Shown: positions 53,210 through 63,063, counted from the first letter of the stretch. The stretch is DNA of 64,000 bases from Cellulophaga sp. HaHaR_3_176 (GCF_019021925.1 NZ_CP058990.1:3436001-3500000); one strand, 5' to 3'. Notes: generated by a model not told the origin, from the sequence alone. Translations and numbers: made by a program.

Positions 53210-54067
53210 ATGATTCATTCGATGACGGGTTTTGGGAAACATGTTATTCAGCTCCCATCCAAAAAGATTACCATTGAAATTAAATCTCTTAACAGTAAAA
53301 GTTTAGATTTAAATGCACGAATGCCTTCTGCATATAAAGAAAAAGAATTACAGCTTAGAAAAACTATAGCAAATGCTTTGGTAAGAGGAAAAGTAGATTT
53401 TGGACTTTATATCGAAAATACAGGTGATGAAACATCTTCAGTAATTAATCAGATAGTTGTAAAGCAATATATGGAGCAATTGAAAGCACTTGCAGACGCA
53501 GATGCGACTCAGTTGTTAGAAATTGCAATGCGTATGCCTGATTCGATGAAAACTGAACGTGAAGATATAGATGAAGATGAATTTAAAGCAATAGAAGAAG
53601 CTTTAGAAGAGGCTCTTAAAGAAATAAATATTTTTAGATCTGAAGAAGGTCAAGTATTAGATGACGATTTTGTTTCTAGAACAAATACCATTAAAAATTT
53701 ACTTTCAGACGTTGAAAAATTAGACGTTGATAGATTAGATACAATTAGAGAGCGTTTAGAAAAAGCTGTTTCTGATTTAAAAACAGATTTAGATAAAAAT
53801 AGATTCGAACAAGAACTTATTTATTATTTAGAAAAATATGATATCACAGAAGAAAAAGTTCGCTTAAAAAATCACTTAGATTATTTTATTACAGCTTTAA
53901 AATCGGACGATTCAAACGGGAAAAAACTAGGCTTTATTTGTCAAGAAATAGGTCGTGAAATAAACACTATAGGTTCAAAAGCTAATTATGCACCTTTACA
54001 ACAAGTAGTTGTACAAATGAAAGATGAATTAGAGAAGATTAAAGAACAAATGCTAAATGTTTTGTAA
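53210..54067 (+). CDS. YicC/YloC family endoribonuclease
   Basis: A 285-residue cytoplasmic protein. The N-terminal SMTGFGKHV with EIKSLNSKSLDLNARMP and the C-terminal RLKNHLDYFITALKSD followed by KKLGFICQEIGREINTIGSK are the conserved parts of YicC/YloC, a family of RNA-cleaving proteins. The centre is helical and acidic. Its stop overlaps the gmk start by one base (TAATG); the order yicC-gmk is common in bacteria. Confidence 0.95.
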   Translation: MIHSMTGFGKHVIQLPSKKITIEIKSLNSKSLDLNARMPSAYKEKELQLRKTIANALVRGKVDFGLYIENTGDETSSVINQIVVKQYMEQLKALADADATQLLEIAMRMPDSMKTEREDIDEDEFKAIEEALEEALKEINIFRSEEGQVLDDDFVSRTNTIKNLLSDVEKLDVDRLDTIRERLEKAVSDLKTDLDKNRFEQELIYYLEKYDITEEKVRLKNHLDYFITALKSDDSNGKKLGFICQEIGREINTIGSKANYAPLQQVVVQMKDELEKIKEQMLNVL

Positions 54068-54639
54068 TGAAAGGAGGAAAACTTATTATATTTTCAGCAC
54101 CTTCAGGTAGTGGTAAAACAACTATTGTTCGTCATTTATTACAGCAAGAAGAATTAAACTTAGCATTTTCAATTTCGGCAACATCTAGACCAAGAAGAGG
54201 GAAAGAAAAAAACGGAGAGCATTACTATTTTATGTCTCTTTCTGAATTTAAAAAGCATATTAAAAATGATGACTTTTTAGAATGGGAAGAAGTTTATAGA
54301 GATAATTTTTACGGCACTCTTAAAACTGAAGTTGAGCGTTTGTGGGCTGAAGGCAAAAATGTAATATTTGACATTGATGTTGTTGGTGGACTTCGAATAA
54401 AAAAGAAATTTCCAAATGAAACTTTGGCAGTTTTTGTTAAACCACCTAGTGTTGATGAGCTTAAAATAAGACTTAAGAAAAGAAGTACTGAGAGCGAAGA
54501 TAAAATAAACATGCGTATTGCAAAAGCTTCTGTAGAGCTTGCAACAGCTCCGCAATTTGATAAGATTATAAAAAATTATGATTTAGAAACGGCTCTTCAA
54601 GAATCTCATGAGTTGGTATCCGAATTTTTAAAATCATAA
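54067..54639 (+). CDS. gmk: Guanylate kinase
   Basis: A 190-residue cytoplasmic enzyme that phosphorylates GMP to GDP. The P-loop is IFSAPSGSGKTTIVRHLL near 8-25, the GMP-binding segment is SATSRPRRGKEKNGEHYYF near 38-56, and the lid-region FVKPPSVDELKIRLKKR follows near 122-138. The length is normal. It is translationally coupled to yicC, and nadD follows after 6 bases. Confidence 0.97.
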   Translation: MKGGKLIIFSAPSGSGKTTIVRHLLQQEELNLAFSISATSRPRRGKEKNGEHYYFMSLSEFKKHIKNDDFLEWEEVYRDNFYGTLKTEVERLWAEGKNVIFDIDVVGGLRIKKKFPNETLAVFVKPPSVDELKIRLKKRSTESEDKINMRIAKASVELATAPQFDKIIKNYDLETALQESHELVSEFLKS

Positions 54640-54645
54640 TAAAAG

Positions 54646-55233
54646 GTGAAAAAAGTAGGTCTTTATTTTGGCACGTTTAATCCAATACATATAGGGCATT
54701 TAATCATAGCAAACCATATGGTTGAGTTTTCGGACCTAGATGAGGTTTGGTTTGTAATAACACCACAAAGTCCATTTAAGGCCAAGAAAACCCTCTTAGA
54801 CAACAATCATAGGTATGATATGGTTTACGAAGCTGTTAAAGAGTACGATAAATTAAAAACATCTACAATAGAATTTGGCTTGCCTCAGCCTAATTATACT
54901 ATAAATACATTAGTGCATTTAGAGGAGAAATATTCGTCTCAATATAATTTTTGTTTGATAATGGGAGAGGATAACCTAAAAGGATTCCATAAGTGGAAAA
55001 ACTACGAGACTATTTTAGAAAATTATAATTTATATGTGTATCCAAGAGTTTCTGATGGTGTCATAGATCATCAGTTTGTTGGTAATCCTAAAATTAATAA
55101 AGTTGCTGCGCCCATAATGGAAATATCATCTACATTTATCAGAAAGCAGCATAAGGATGGCAAAAATATAAAACCATTACTTCCTGAAAACGTTTGGAAG
55201 TTTATTGATGAAATGAATTTTTACAGAAATTAA
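54646..55233 (+). CDS. nadD: Nicotinate-nucleotide adenylyltransferase
   Basis: A 195-residue enzyme that adenylates nicotinate mononucleotide in NAD synthesis. The nucleotidyltransferase signature GTFNPIHIGHLIIANHM near 9-25 holds the (H/T)xGH motif, and the C-terminal EISSTFIRKQ matches the ISSTxIR motif. The start is GTG at 54646, since a family-typical KKVGLYFGTFNP follows at once and no ATG fits. Its stop TAA shares bases with the stop of the convergent 133-residue gene (TTAA at 55230-55233). Confidence 0.95.
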   Translation: MKKVGLYFGTFNPIHIGHLIIANHMVEFSDLDEVWFVITPQSPFKAKKTLLDNNHRYDMVYEAVKEYDKLKTSTIEFGLPQPNYTINTLVHLEEKYSSQYNFCLIMGEDNLKGFHKWKNYETILENYNLYVYPRVSDGVIDHQFVGNPKINKVAAPIMEISSTFIRKQHKDGKNIKPLLPENVWKFIDEMNFYRN

Positions 55234-55631
55234 TTCGTAATAATTATACTTTCAGCCCAAAGTATGGCGCTTTCCAAACTTTTAAAAGCTTCAACAGGTT
55301 TTTTTATAAATGACTTTTCAAGTTGAGCAATATCTTTATTTATATCGCTATATACTACCGCTGCAAACCCTTTTAGGTTTGGAAACTCTGGAATAGTTTT
55401 ATAATGTGCAGTAGGGTTAAAAGAGTAGGAATTTTTTCTATTTGCTATATAAATAAATGGAGTCTCATTTCCATAATGTAGCTTAGTTAGCCTAACTATT
55501 TCTGTAGCATTTTTGAAAGAAAGGGCAACTCCTTCTTTAATTTCTGAAACGACGTAGTTTGGATAAAAGTTTAATTTACCTACTTCTAAAATGTAGTTTT
55601 TAATTAACGTACGGTCTATTCTTGTTTTCAT
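55230..55631 (-). CDS. Small soluble protein, STAS-like in character, unknown function
   Basis: A 133-residue cytoplasmic protein: EVGKLNFYPNYVVSEIKEG near 16-34, then TEIVRLTKLHYGNETPFIYI near 43-62, FPNLKGFAAVVYSDINKDIA near 82-101, and EKSFIKKPVEAFKSLESAIL near 104-123. The alternation of strands and helices and the late AFxSLESAxxWAE resemble small SpoIIAA/STAS-like proteins of Bacteroidota. No function can be assigned. It is a single-gene unit convergent with nadD. Confidence 0.65.
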   Translation of the reverse strand: MKTRIDRTLIKNYILEVGKLNFYPNYVVSEIKEGVALSFKNATEIVRLTKLHYGNETPFIYIANRKNSYSFNPTAHYKTIPEFPNLKGFAAVVYSDINKDIAQLEKSFIKKPVEAFKSLESAILWAESIIITN

Positions 55632-55706
55632 TACAGAAATTTCAGCTCAAAATTAAGCATAACTATCTAATAACTAAAAAAATACAAGAATTAATTTATT
55701 TTACAT

Positions 55707-57995
55707 TTATTTTTTTGATGTATTTGGTTGCTCAATTTTTGCTGGTTTTACAGAACTATCATGCTCATTATAATAAAGCTCTAATAAATTCATGGTAGCA
55801 ATAAGTAAGTCTTTTGTTTCTTGTAGTAAAGAAAAATACAAAGTTGTATTTTTTGGACTAGATTCTTCAGTTCTAGTTCTCTCTACTTGTTTTTCTATTT
55901 TTTGAGAAACAAGCTCAAAAGCTTCGTGCTTATTTTTTAATATAGACCCAATCTGTTCAAAAGATCTAGATTCAAACGCTTTTTTAGTATCACTAAATAC
56001 ACTCTGAAGTTTGTAATCTATTTCTTTTAATTCTTTAATTTGATTGTACTTCAGTTTCTTGTGGTTGTTGTGTATGTGTTTATGGCTAACCTTACTAATG
56101 TATTCTAATGACTGAGCCATATCTTGTAAATAACCTAGAACACTAATGTAAAAGTTACTAGCACCTAAGCTTGTCTCGTCTAAGTTTTTAATAAAATAGA
56201 AAATGTTGTCTCTTAAGTCATCTATTTCTTTAGATAGTTTAACAACACCTTTTTTATTCTTTTTTAAATCTTCTAAATCATGTCTTGCTAAACCATCAAT
56301 AGCTCCTGTGTAAATTTTATTACTTCTGTTTACAACATTCGATATATTGTTAGCACTTTCTTCAATAACACCTTGTATAGAGCTGCTTTCAGATTTTCTT
56401 AAACTATCCTCTGCTTTTATTTCTTTAGCTTTTTTACTTTGCTTAAAATAATTTCTTGATATAAGTAAAAATGCTAATATTAAAAGAATTACAATCGCTA
56501 CAGTACCTCCGTAATGAATTAAAGCAGCAATTATAGAAGATGCTATAAAAGCTATTATAGCAGTAAAAAACCAACCGCCAATTACATTAAGCACTCCTGC
56601 TACTCTGTAAACAGCACTTTCAGCACCCCAAGCCTTGTCAGCTAAAGATGACCCCATAGCAACCATAAATGTTACATATGTAGTAGATAAAGGAAGCTTC
56701 ATTGATGTTGCTAGCGATATAAGTATACTTGCAACCATTAAATTAACGGCAGCTCTAACCATGTCAAAAGCAGGTTTGTCTTGTACTTTAACTTTTAATA
56801 CAGATGGAGAAGGTTTCTCAAACCTCTGATCAATTTTGACTTGTAAACTTTGTGGTATTAATGAAGATGTAGCCTCAGAAAGCTGCACTGATAACCTTAC
56901 AATCTGACGTGATAAAAAGTTAGGTTGAAAACGTTCCTCTCCTTCATCTTGTCGTGCCAAATCAACACTAGTTTTAACTACATTTTTTGCTTTAGATGAA
57001 AACCAAATAGTTAGTACCATTATCACACCAGAAGCGAGAAGTAAGTATATTGGTGCCTGTACAGCATTTGTTAATCCAGACATGTTATATTCTGTAGCTG
57101 CTACTCCAGAAGCACTCCAATCTTGAAAAGATTGTAAAGCAGCAATAGGCACTCCAATAAAGTTAACCAAATCGTTACCCGCAAAAGCCATAGCTAATGC
57201 AAAGGTCCCTAATAGAATGATAAGTCTATAAATATTTAATTTAAAAACAGTTGAAGATATATAAGATAATAAAGTCCAAGTTATAAAATTGAATAAAATA
57301 AACAACTCTGTTTGAGTTGCTATAAATTCAGATATTGGTCCATTTAATATTGAGGCACTTTTTAACCCTTTTACAATAATAAAATATATTATACCAGTTA
57401 TTGCAAAACCACCAAAAAGAGCACTAACCCATGTAGGTTTTTTTTCAAATTTAAAAGAAATTAAAAGCCTAGAGAAAAACTGGACAACAGCACCTACAGA
57501 AAATGCAATCACTACAGAAAGTAGTATGCCGATAATGATTTCTGTTGCTTTATCAGTATTTATATAAGACCCTAATGTTGATAGGCTGTCATCTAAGTTT
57601 AAAATTTTTATAACAGAAACAGCTACAGCAGCACCTAATAGCTCAAAAACGATTGAAACCGTAGTTGATGTTGGCATGCCTAGTGTGTTAAAGAAATCAA
57701 GAAGAAGTATGTCTGTTATCATCACAGCCATGAAAATAATCATGACTTCTGAAAAAACGAAGTTGTTGGGGTTAAAAATACCTGTTTTAGCAATGTCCAT
57801 CATTCCACTAGAAGACACAGCTCCTAACGCGATACCGACACTGGCAACAATCATTATCGTTCTGAAAGATACAGCTTTAGATCCGATTGCGGAGTTCAAG
57901 AAATTGACTGCATCATTACTGACACCTACGATTAAATCTGTAATTGCTAAGATTGCTAAAGCAGCAATCATGAAAATATATATATTATCGCCCAT
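55707..57995 (-). CDS. PiT family inorganic phosphate transporter with PhoU-like C-terminal region
   Basis: A 762-residue inner-membrane protein. The two PiT signatures are GVSNDAVNFLNSAIGSKA near 23-40 and AFAGNDLVNFIGVPIAA near 269-285, plus MKLPLSTTYVTFMVAMGSSL near 433-452. About 12 TM segments are spread over 1-530. Residues about 540-750 are soluble, helical and coiled-coil-like (DLEDLKKNKKGVVKLSKEID, NFYISVLGYLQDMAQSLEYI), resembling PhoU-type helical bundles. It should import phosphate by cation or proton symport, with the tail perhaps controlling activity. Most PiT proteins have 400-550 residues. Confidence 0.92.
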   Translation of the reverse strand: MGDNIYIFMIAALAILAITDLIVGVSNDAVNFLNSAIGSKAVSFRTIMIVASVGIALGAVSSSGMMDIAKTGIFNPNNFVFSEVMIIFMAVMITDILLLDFFNTLGMPTSTTVSIVFELLGAAVAVSVIKILNLDDSLSTLGSYINTDKATEIIIGILLSVVIAFSVGAVVQFFSRLLISFKFEKKPTWVSALFGGFAITGIIYFIIVKGLKSASILNGPISEFIATQTELFILFNFITWTLLSYISSTVFKLNIYRLIILLGTFALAMAFAGNDLVNFIGVPIAALQSFQDWSASGVAATEYNMSGLTNAVQAPIYLLLASGVIMVLTIWFSSKAKNVVKTSVDLARQDEGEERFQPNFLSRQIVRLSVQLSEATSSLIPQSLQVKIDQRFEKPSPSVLKVKVQDKPAFDMVRAAVNLMVASILISLATSMKLPLSTTYVTFMVAMGSSLADKAWGAESAVYRVAGVLNVIGGWFFTAIIAFIASSIIAALIHYGGTVAIVILLILAFLLISRNYFKQSKKAKEIKAEDSLRKSESSSIQGVIEESANNISNVVNRSNKIYTGAIDGLARHDLEDLKKNKKGVVKLSKEIDDLRDNIFYFIKNLDETSLGASNFYISVLGYLQDMAQSLEYISKVSHKHIHNNHKKLKYNQIKELKEIDYKLQSVFSDTKKAFESRSFEQIGSILKNKHEAFELVSQKIEKQVERTRTEESSPKNTTLYFSLLQETKDLLIATMNLLELYYNEHDSSVKPAKIEQPNTSKK

Positions 57996-58193
57996 TAATT
58001 CATCAAAATAAAAGCAAAAGTGATATTAATATTTGTTACTAAAGTTAATATAAGGTTATGATATCAAATATTAAATCCATCCATAAATATACAATGGATG
58101 ATTACAAATATAGGTAAATAAGAGTTTTATAGAGTATAGATTTTTAGGTGAGTCGAAATAGTATTCTAATTTTAAAAAAATAAGAATTTTATT

Positions 58194-58565
58194 CTACTTT
58201 TTAATTTTTTCAGACATAACAATATCCGATTCAGAAATTGCAGTTAAGGATATTAACTTAGATTTTAAACCGATATTAATTTTCGAAACTTTTTCATGAG
58301 TAACTTGAACTGGAATTTGTACCGTTTCATATCCTAAAAAATTAACAACAACAATGTAATTACCAATTTCAAGGTTGGTGAATTCAAAATTACCATGAAA
58401 ATTGGTTTGCGTGTTTTTATCAGTATTCTTCAATTGAACATCAGCAAATAAAACAGGTTCGTTACCTATTTCTAGGTCTACAACAGCACCTGTAATACTT
58501 CCTGTTTCTTGAGAAAATATATTACTTATTACAAATAGCAAACTAATTAAAAATATTTTTTTCAT
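58194..58565 (-). CDS. Exported carboxypeptidase-like regulatory domain protein
   Basis: A 123-residue protein from the ATG at 58565 (MKKIFLISLLFVISNIFSQ is a signal peptide); a longer frame to 58595 adds ten polar residues before it and is unlikely. The mature part is one CarboxypepD_reg-like beta sandwich: TGSITGAVVDLEIGNEPVLF, ADVQLKNTDKNTQTNFHGNF, EFTNLEIGNYIVVVNFLGYE. In Bacteroidota this domain usually forms the N-terminus of TonB-dependent receptors; here it stands alone, with no plug or barrel. It may be a truncated relic or a small periplasmic partner. Confidence 0.82.
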   Translation of the reverse strand: MKKIFLISLLFVISNIFSQETGSITGAVVDLEIGNEPVLFADVQLKNTDKNTQTNFHGNFEFTNLEIGNYIVVVNFLGYETVQIPVQVTHEKVSKINIGLKSKLISLTAISESDIVMSEKIKK

Positions 58566-58723
58566 TGTATTGTTGATCAAATCTTTGCGTTGCAAATTAA
58601 AGGCGTCAATGTAAAATTAACGTTAGTTTGAAGTTAAAAACTTGTGATATTTTTTAGGCTATTTTAAAGGGAAATGAAAGGATTGAGAAATCGAAAAAAT
58701 GTATCTTGCATCAAAATTTTACT

Positions 58724-60067
58724 ATGGATTGGGAACAGCTACTTTCGTTAAAACGCCAAGGAGATCATCATAAAAGATTACGTAAAGAACAAGATGAAAC
58801 TCGTTTAGGTTTTGAAGTAGATTATGATCGTATAATTTTCTCTTCTGCATTTAGAAGTCTTCAGGATAAAACACAAGTGATTCCGCTTTCTAAGACAGAC
58901 TTTGTGCACACAAGACTAACCCATAGCTTAGAGGTTTCTGTAGTTGGTAGAAGTTTAGGAAGAATAGCAGGTAAAAGCTTATTAGAAAAACACCCGCACT
59001 TAAGAGAGGTTCATGGATACCAAATTAACGATTTTGGTGCTATAGTAGCAGCTGCCGCTTTATCACACGATATTGGTAACCCTCCATTTGGTCATAGTGG
59101 AGAAAAAGCTATTGGTGAATTTTTTATTACAGGAAAAGGAGCTATTTATAAAGAAAAACTTTCAGATAAAGAGTATCAAGATATAATTGATTTTGAAGGG
59201 AATGCAAATGGTTTTCGTTTGTTGGCTACTGATAGAGAGGGAGTTGAAGGAGGTTTAAGATTGAGTTACGGTACTTTAGGTGCTTTTATGAAATACCCAA
59301 AAGAATCATTGCCTAAAAAAGCAACAAACCATATTGCAGATAAAAAATTTGGCTTTTTTCAATCTGATAAAGATGCTTTTGTAGAAGTAGCAAAAGAGTT
59401 AGGCTTGGTACAAACTAGATCAGGAGAAGATATTAGTTTTTCTAGGCATCCATTAACTTTTTTAGTAGAAGCAGCTGATGATATATGTTACACCATAATT
59501 GATTTTGAAGATGGTATAAATTTAGGTTTAATACCAGAAGACTTTGCACTTGAATATTTAATTAAATTGGTGAAAGATAGCATTAATACTAAAAAGTATA
59601 ATGCTATGGTGCATATGGAAGATAGGTTGAGTTATTTAAGAGCTTTGGCAATAAATACTTTGATTACTGATGCAATAAAGGTCTTTTTAGATAATGAAGA
59701 GGCAATCTTAAAAGGGGAATTTAATGTGTCATTATTAGATAAGAGTAAATATCAAGCTCAAATCGAAGATATTATAAAAATTAGTGTTGAGAAAATTTAT
59801 CAATCTCAAGAGGTAATAGAAAAGGAGATTGCGGGCTATAAAATTATTTCTGACATTTTAGATGTTTACACGACAGCTTTAATTAATAAAAAAGAAAATA
59901 AAGCATCTAATTATGATAAGTTGATGATTAAAACATTGCCAACTTATTACAAAGAAACAGAAGCTTCTTTATATACAATTCTATTAAATACGTGTTGTTA
60001 TGTTGCCAGTTTATCTGATAGTGCAGCAGTACATATTCATAATAAAATAATGGGTAAACAGTTGTAG
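58724..60067 (+). CDS. dgt: Deoxyguanosinetriphosphate triphosphohydrolase (dGTPase)
   Basis: A 447-residue cytoplasmic HD enzyme that splits dGTP to deoxyguanosine and triphosphate. Features are FSSAFRSLQDKTQVIPL near 44-60, the HD ligands TRLTHSLEVSVVGRSLG and AALSHDIGNPPFGHSGE near 109-125, and VEAADDICYTIIDFEDG near 253-269. ATG 58724 (MDWEQLLSLKR) matches the usual N-terminus; a TTG at 58706 would add six residues. The gene stands alone on the plus strand and is convergent with the DUF3078 gene 7 bases away. Confidence 0.94.
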   Translation: MDWEQLLSLKRQGDHHKRLRKEQDETRLGFEVDYDRIIFSSAFRSLQDKTQVIPLSKTDFVHTRLTHSLEVSVVGRSLGRIAGKSLLEKHPHLREVHGYQINDFGAIVAAAALSHDIGNPPFGHSGEKAIGEFFITGKGAIYKEKLSDKEYQDIIDFEGNANGFRLLATDREGVEGGLRLSYGTLGAFMKYPKESLPKKATNHIADKKFGFFQSDKDAFVEVAKELGLVQTRSGEDISFSRHPLTFLVEAADDICYTIIDFEDGINLGLIPEDFALEYLIKLVKDSINTKKYNAMVHMEDRLSYLRALAINTLITDAIKVFLDNEEAILKGEFNVSLLDKSKYQAQIEDIIKISVEKIYQSQEVIEKEIAGYKIISDILDVYTTALINKKENKASNYDKLMIKTLPTYYKETEASLYTILLNTCCYVASLSDSAAVHIHNKIMGKQL

Positions 60068-60074
60068 TTAAACT

Positions 60075-61184
60075 TTAAAAATTATAGCTCACTCCAATTC
60101 CTAAAAATTGTCTGAACTGTACTTTAGGTACACCAGTACTAGTAATTTCACCACCATCATCGTCCTTTTCAACATCAAAAAGAATGTCGTCATCAAAAAT
60201 AACTTGGGCTCCGATGGTGGTACTTATGTACTTGTTAACGACAAGTTTAAAATTTAGTTCCCAATCAACATCAATGTTGCCAAAGCTTGTTAAATAATCA
60301 GAATAAAGATTAATTCTGTGGTTTAGAAAAATGTTTTTCATTATTTCTTTTTCCCATGTATTCGTTATTAAAATACCAAATTCCATATAGGTAGTCTTAC
60401 CTTCTTTTATAATATTGCCATCTTCATCTGTTACTGCTTTTTTAACACCAAATGCTCCTTTGTTTGCCAAATTTTGATCTAAAACAAAAGTTGCCTTTTG
60501 TGTAACAGGAGAAAGGTATAAGTTGAATTTTTTACCATCGGGAATGTAAGACGTTCCTGCTCCTAAAAATAGATAACCAGGTGACATGATTCTAGAAATT
60601 GGGGTATCTGTGTCTGGATATTGAAACCCGTCTGTAAATTGTGTGTTAAAATTTGTTTTAACCGAATAGTACCAGTTGGTAAGTGTATCTTTTCTGTAAC
60701 CGAAAGTAGAACTAAACCTGATTGCATCTTCCGTTTTACGGAGCTCCCTTCCTTTTTGGGCGTTTAAGCCATATTGCATTTCTAAATCATTATTCCACTG
60801 AATATATCTGAATTTATAATTTCTAACGAATTTAGCTTTCGCGGCGCCAGATATAGAGTTGTCACCACCAGATTTCCAGTTTATAAAGGCAGCTTCATTA
60901 ATGTTAAAATCAATTTTATTTTCAGTATCCCAGAATGATGGAATTCTAAAACGATTATATTTATTTTTAAGAGGGTTTGTTCTTTTAAAACTTACAACAG
61001 GGTTTGTTAAGTTTGCTCCTCTTGGGATATTTTTAATTCTATCTTGAAAAGATCTAATTACAATGGTATCTATTTTAATAGAGTCCACCTCTTGATTTGT
61101 AGGGATACTATCTTGTGCATTTATTTGAGAAAAACAAAAAAGCAAACTTAAAAAGATGTAAATATGTATACTATTTATGCGCAT
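60075..61184 (-). CDS. DUF3078 domain protein, exported, outer-membrane-like
   Basis: A protein of 369 residues from the ATG at 61184, with the signal peptide MRINSIHIYIFLSLLFCFSQ cut near INAQ; the ATG at 61196 would add four residues. The mature protein is beta-rich with alternating aromatic strands (FINWKSGGDNSISGAAKAKF, YRKDTLTNWYYSVKTNFN) and ends in an aromatic strand QFLGIGVSYNF, typical of an outer-membrane beta-barrel. It matches the DUF3078 family found across Bacteroidota, whose function is unknown. The start lies inside the end of dxs (14 bases), so the two are translationally coupled. Confidence 0.87.
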   Translation of the reverse strand: MRINSIHIYIFLSLLFCFSQINAQDSIPTNQEVDSIKIDTIVIRSFQDRIKNIPRGANLTNPVVSFKRTNPLKNKYNRFRIPSFWDTENKIDFNINEAAFINWKSGGDNSISGAAKAKFVRNYKFRYIQWNNDLEMQYGLNAQKGRELRKTEDAIRFSSTFGYRKDTLTNWYYSVKTNFNTQFTDGFQYPDTDTPISRIMSPGYLFLGAGTSYIPDGKKFNLYLSPVTQKATFVLDQNLANKGAFGVKKAVTDEDGNIIKEGKTTYMEFGILITNTWEKEIMKNIFLNHRINLYSDYLTSFGNIDVDWELNFKLVVNKYISTTIGAQVIFDDDILFDVEKDDDGGEITSTGVPKVQFRQFLGIGVSYNF

Positions 61185-62946
61185 TGATAAATTCATTTAA
61201 TTGCAATTTTAAGAATAAATGATCAATTTTTGAAAGTTTATATAGTTCTTGCGTTGTTCCATGTTCTATAAACTCATCATTTATACCTAAAACTGTAATA
61301 GTTTTATTTATTTCTTTGTTATTAGCAAATTCTACTATAGAACTCCCGAAACCTCCAATTTTACAACCATCTTCAATAGTTATAATGTGGCTATAGTTTT
61401 GTAATATGTTCAATAAGTTTAGTTCGTCTAAGGGTTTTATGAATTGCATATTGTAATGACCAACCTCTATTGGGTGGTTAAGTTCTTTTATAACATCAGC
61501 AACCATATTACCTATATGACCGATTGAAAGAACAACAATTTTCGTTCCAGTTTTTAATTCTTTAGAGGTTCCAATTTCAATTTTTTGAAAAGGTAAGTTC
61601 CATTTAGGTAAAACACCGCGTCCTCTAGGGTATCTAATTACAATAGGTTGATCAAGACCTAGTTGTGCTGTGTACATTATATTTCTCAATTCTAATTCAT
61701 TCATCGGAGCGTAAATGATTAGGTTTGGAATACATCGTAAATAAGCAATATCATAAACACCATGGTGCGTAGCTCCATCTTGCCCAACTAAACCAGACCT
61801 GTCTAAGCAAAAAATAACAGGTAAGTTTTGAATAGCAACATCATGAATGACCTGATCATAGGCACGTTGTAGAAAAGTCGAGTATATAGTGCAGAAAGGG
61901 ATAAGACCTTCAGTAGCCATTGCTGCAGCCATTGTAACAGCGTGTTGTTCGGCAATACCAACATCAAAAGCACGATCAGGTATTTGCTCCATCATATATT
62001 TTAAAGAGCTGCCCGTTGGCATTGCAGGTGTAATGCCAATTATTCGTTCGTTTTTTTTAGCAAGTTCAACTATGGTATGCCCAAAAACATCTTGGTATTT
62101 ATCAGGTTGGTTTAATGTTGATTTAGGCAGTAGGTCACCTGTTTTTTTATCAAATTTACCAGGTGCATGATAAGTAACTTGATTTTCTTCAGCTTTTTTC
62201 AACCCTTTACCTTTCGTTGTAATAAGGTGTAATAGCTTCGGACCTTTTATAGCTTTTAATTCTTTAAGTGTTTTTATTACTTCATCAATATCATGCCCGT
62301 CTATTGGGCCTGCATAATGAAAATTTAAACATTCAAATATATTTTCATCTTTAGCGGTGCCTTTTTTAACATTAGTAAGGTATTTTTTTAAAGCACCTAC
62401 ACTAGGGTCAATACCGATCGCATTATCATTTAAAATTACAAGTAAATTTGCATCTGTTGCACCAGCATGATTAAGGCCTTCAAAGGCCATTCCGCTAGCA
62501 ATTGAGGCATCTCCGATAACGGCGATATGTTGTTTGTTTGTGTCTCCTTTTAAACTAGATGCGATTGCCATTCCTAAAATAGCAGAAATAGAAGTGGAGC
62601 TATGCCCTGTTCCAAAGCTATCATAGTTACTTTCACTCCTTTTCGGAAAGCCACTTATACCATTTAATTGTCGGTTGGTATCAAAAATTTCTTTTCGTCC
62701 AGTTAATATTTTATGACCGTATGCTTGGTGGCCAACATCCCAAATTAAACGATCGTCAGGTGTGTTAAAAACATAATGTAAAGCAATTGTAATTTCTACC
62801 ACACCTAAGCTGGCTCCTAAATGACCTTCTTTAGTGGCTACAATATCTATAATAAACTCTCTTAATTCTTTTGCAAGCCTGGGTAACTCTACCTGTTTTA
62901 AAAGGCGAAGATCTTTTGGAGAGTTAATTTGATCGAGTAAAGACAT
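61171..62946 (-). CDS. dxs: 1-deoxy-D-xylulose-5-phosphate synthase
   Basis: A 591-residue thiamine-diphosphate enzyme that joins pyruvate and glyceraldehyde 3-phosphate at the start of the MEP isoprenoid pathway. Motifs: WDVGHQAYGHKILTGR near 67-82, the ThDP-binding GDASIASGMAFEGLNHAG near 140-157 with LVILNDNAIGIDPSVG, the catalytic-glutamate region FDVGIAEQHAVTMAAAMA near 329-346, and DRSGLVGQDGATHHGVYD near 384-401. It has a slightly shorter form than the 620-residue E. coli enzyme. The downstream DUF3078 gene overlaps it. Confidence 0.96.
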   Translation of the reverse strand: MSLLDQINSPKDLRLLKQVELPRLAKELREFIIDIVATKEGHLGASLGVVEITIALHYVFNTPDDRLIWDVGHQAYGHKILTGRKEIFDTNRQLNGISGFPKRSESNYDSFGTGHSSTSISAILGMAIASSLKGDTNKQHIAVIGDASIASGMAFEGLNHAGATDANLLVILNDNAIGIDPSVGALKKYLTNVKKGTAKDENIFECLNFHYAGPIDGHDIDEVIKTLKELKAIKGPKLLHLITTKGKGLKKAEENQVTYHAPGKFDKKTGDLLPKSTLNQPDKYQDVFGHTIVELAKKNERIIGITPAMPTGSSLKYMMEQIPDRAFDVGIAEQHAVTMAAAMATEGLIPFCTIYSTFLQRAYDQVIHDVAIQNLPVIFCLDRSGLVGQDGATHHGVYDIAYLRCIPNLIIYAPMNELELRNIMYTAQLGLDQPIVIRYPRGRGVLPKWNLPFQKIEIGTSKELKTGTKIVVLSIGHIGNMVADVIKELNHPIEVGHYNMQFIKPLDELNLLNILQNYSHIITIEDGCKIGGFGSSIVEFANNKEINKTITVLGINDEFIEHGTTQELYKLSKIDHLFLKLQLNEFINAHK

Positions 62947-63051
62947 TAAATTACAATTAGGGTGTAAAATTACGGCTTTTTAAAAATGCATGAAGAAATA
63001 ATTTAATTTGACTTTTTTTTATTTTCTATCAAAATCCTTATGAAAACCAAT

Positions 63052-63059
63052 TATTTTTG
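63052..63059 (+). promoter_or_regulatory. Possible -7 element just before tadA
   Basis: TATTTTTG fits TAnnTTTG and ends only 4 bases before the tadA ATG at 63064. If used, the transcript would start at or next to the start codon, giving a leaderless mRNA. The base composition makes a chance match possible. Confidence 0.3.
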
Positions 63060-63063
63060 AAAA

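Noticed and set aside
58079..58101. CATCCAT/ATGGATG hairpin upstream of the phosphate transporter, possible riboswitch
   Set aside because: Only seven pairs and no further structure; no known phosphate riboswitch matches.
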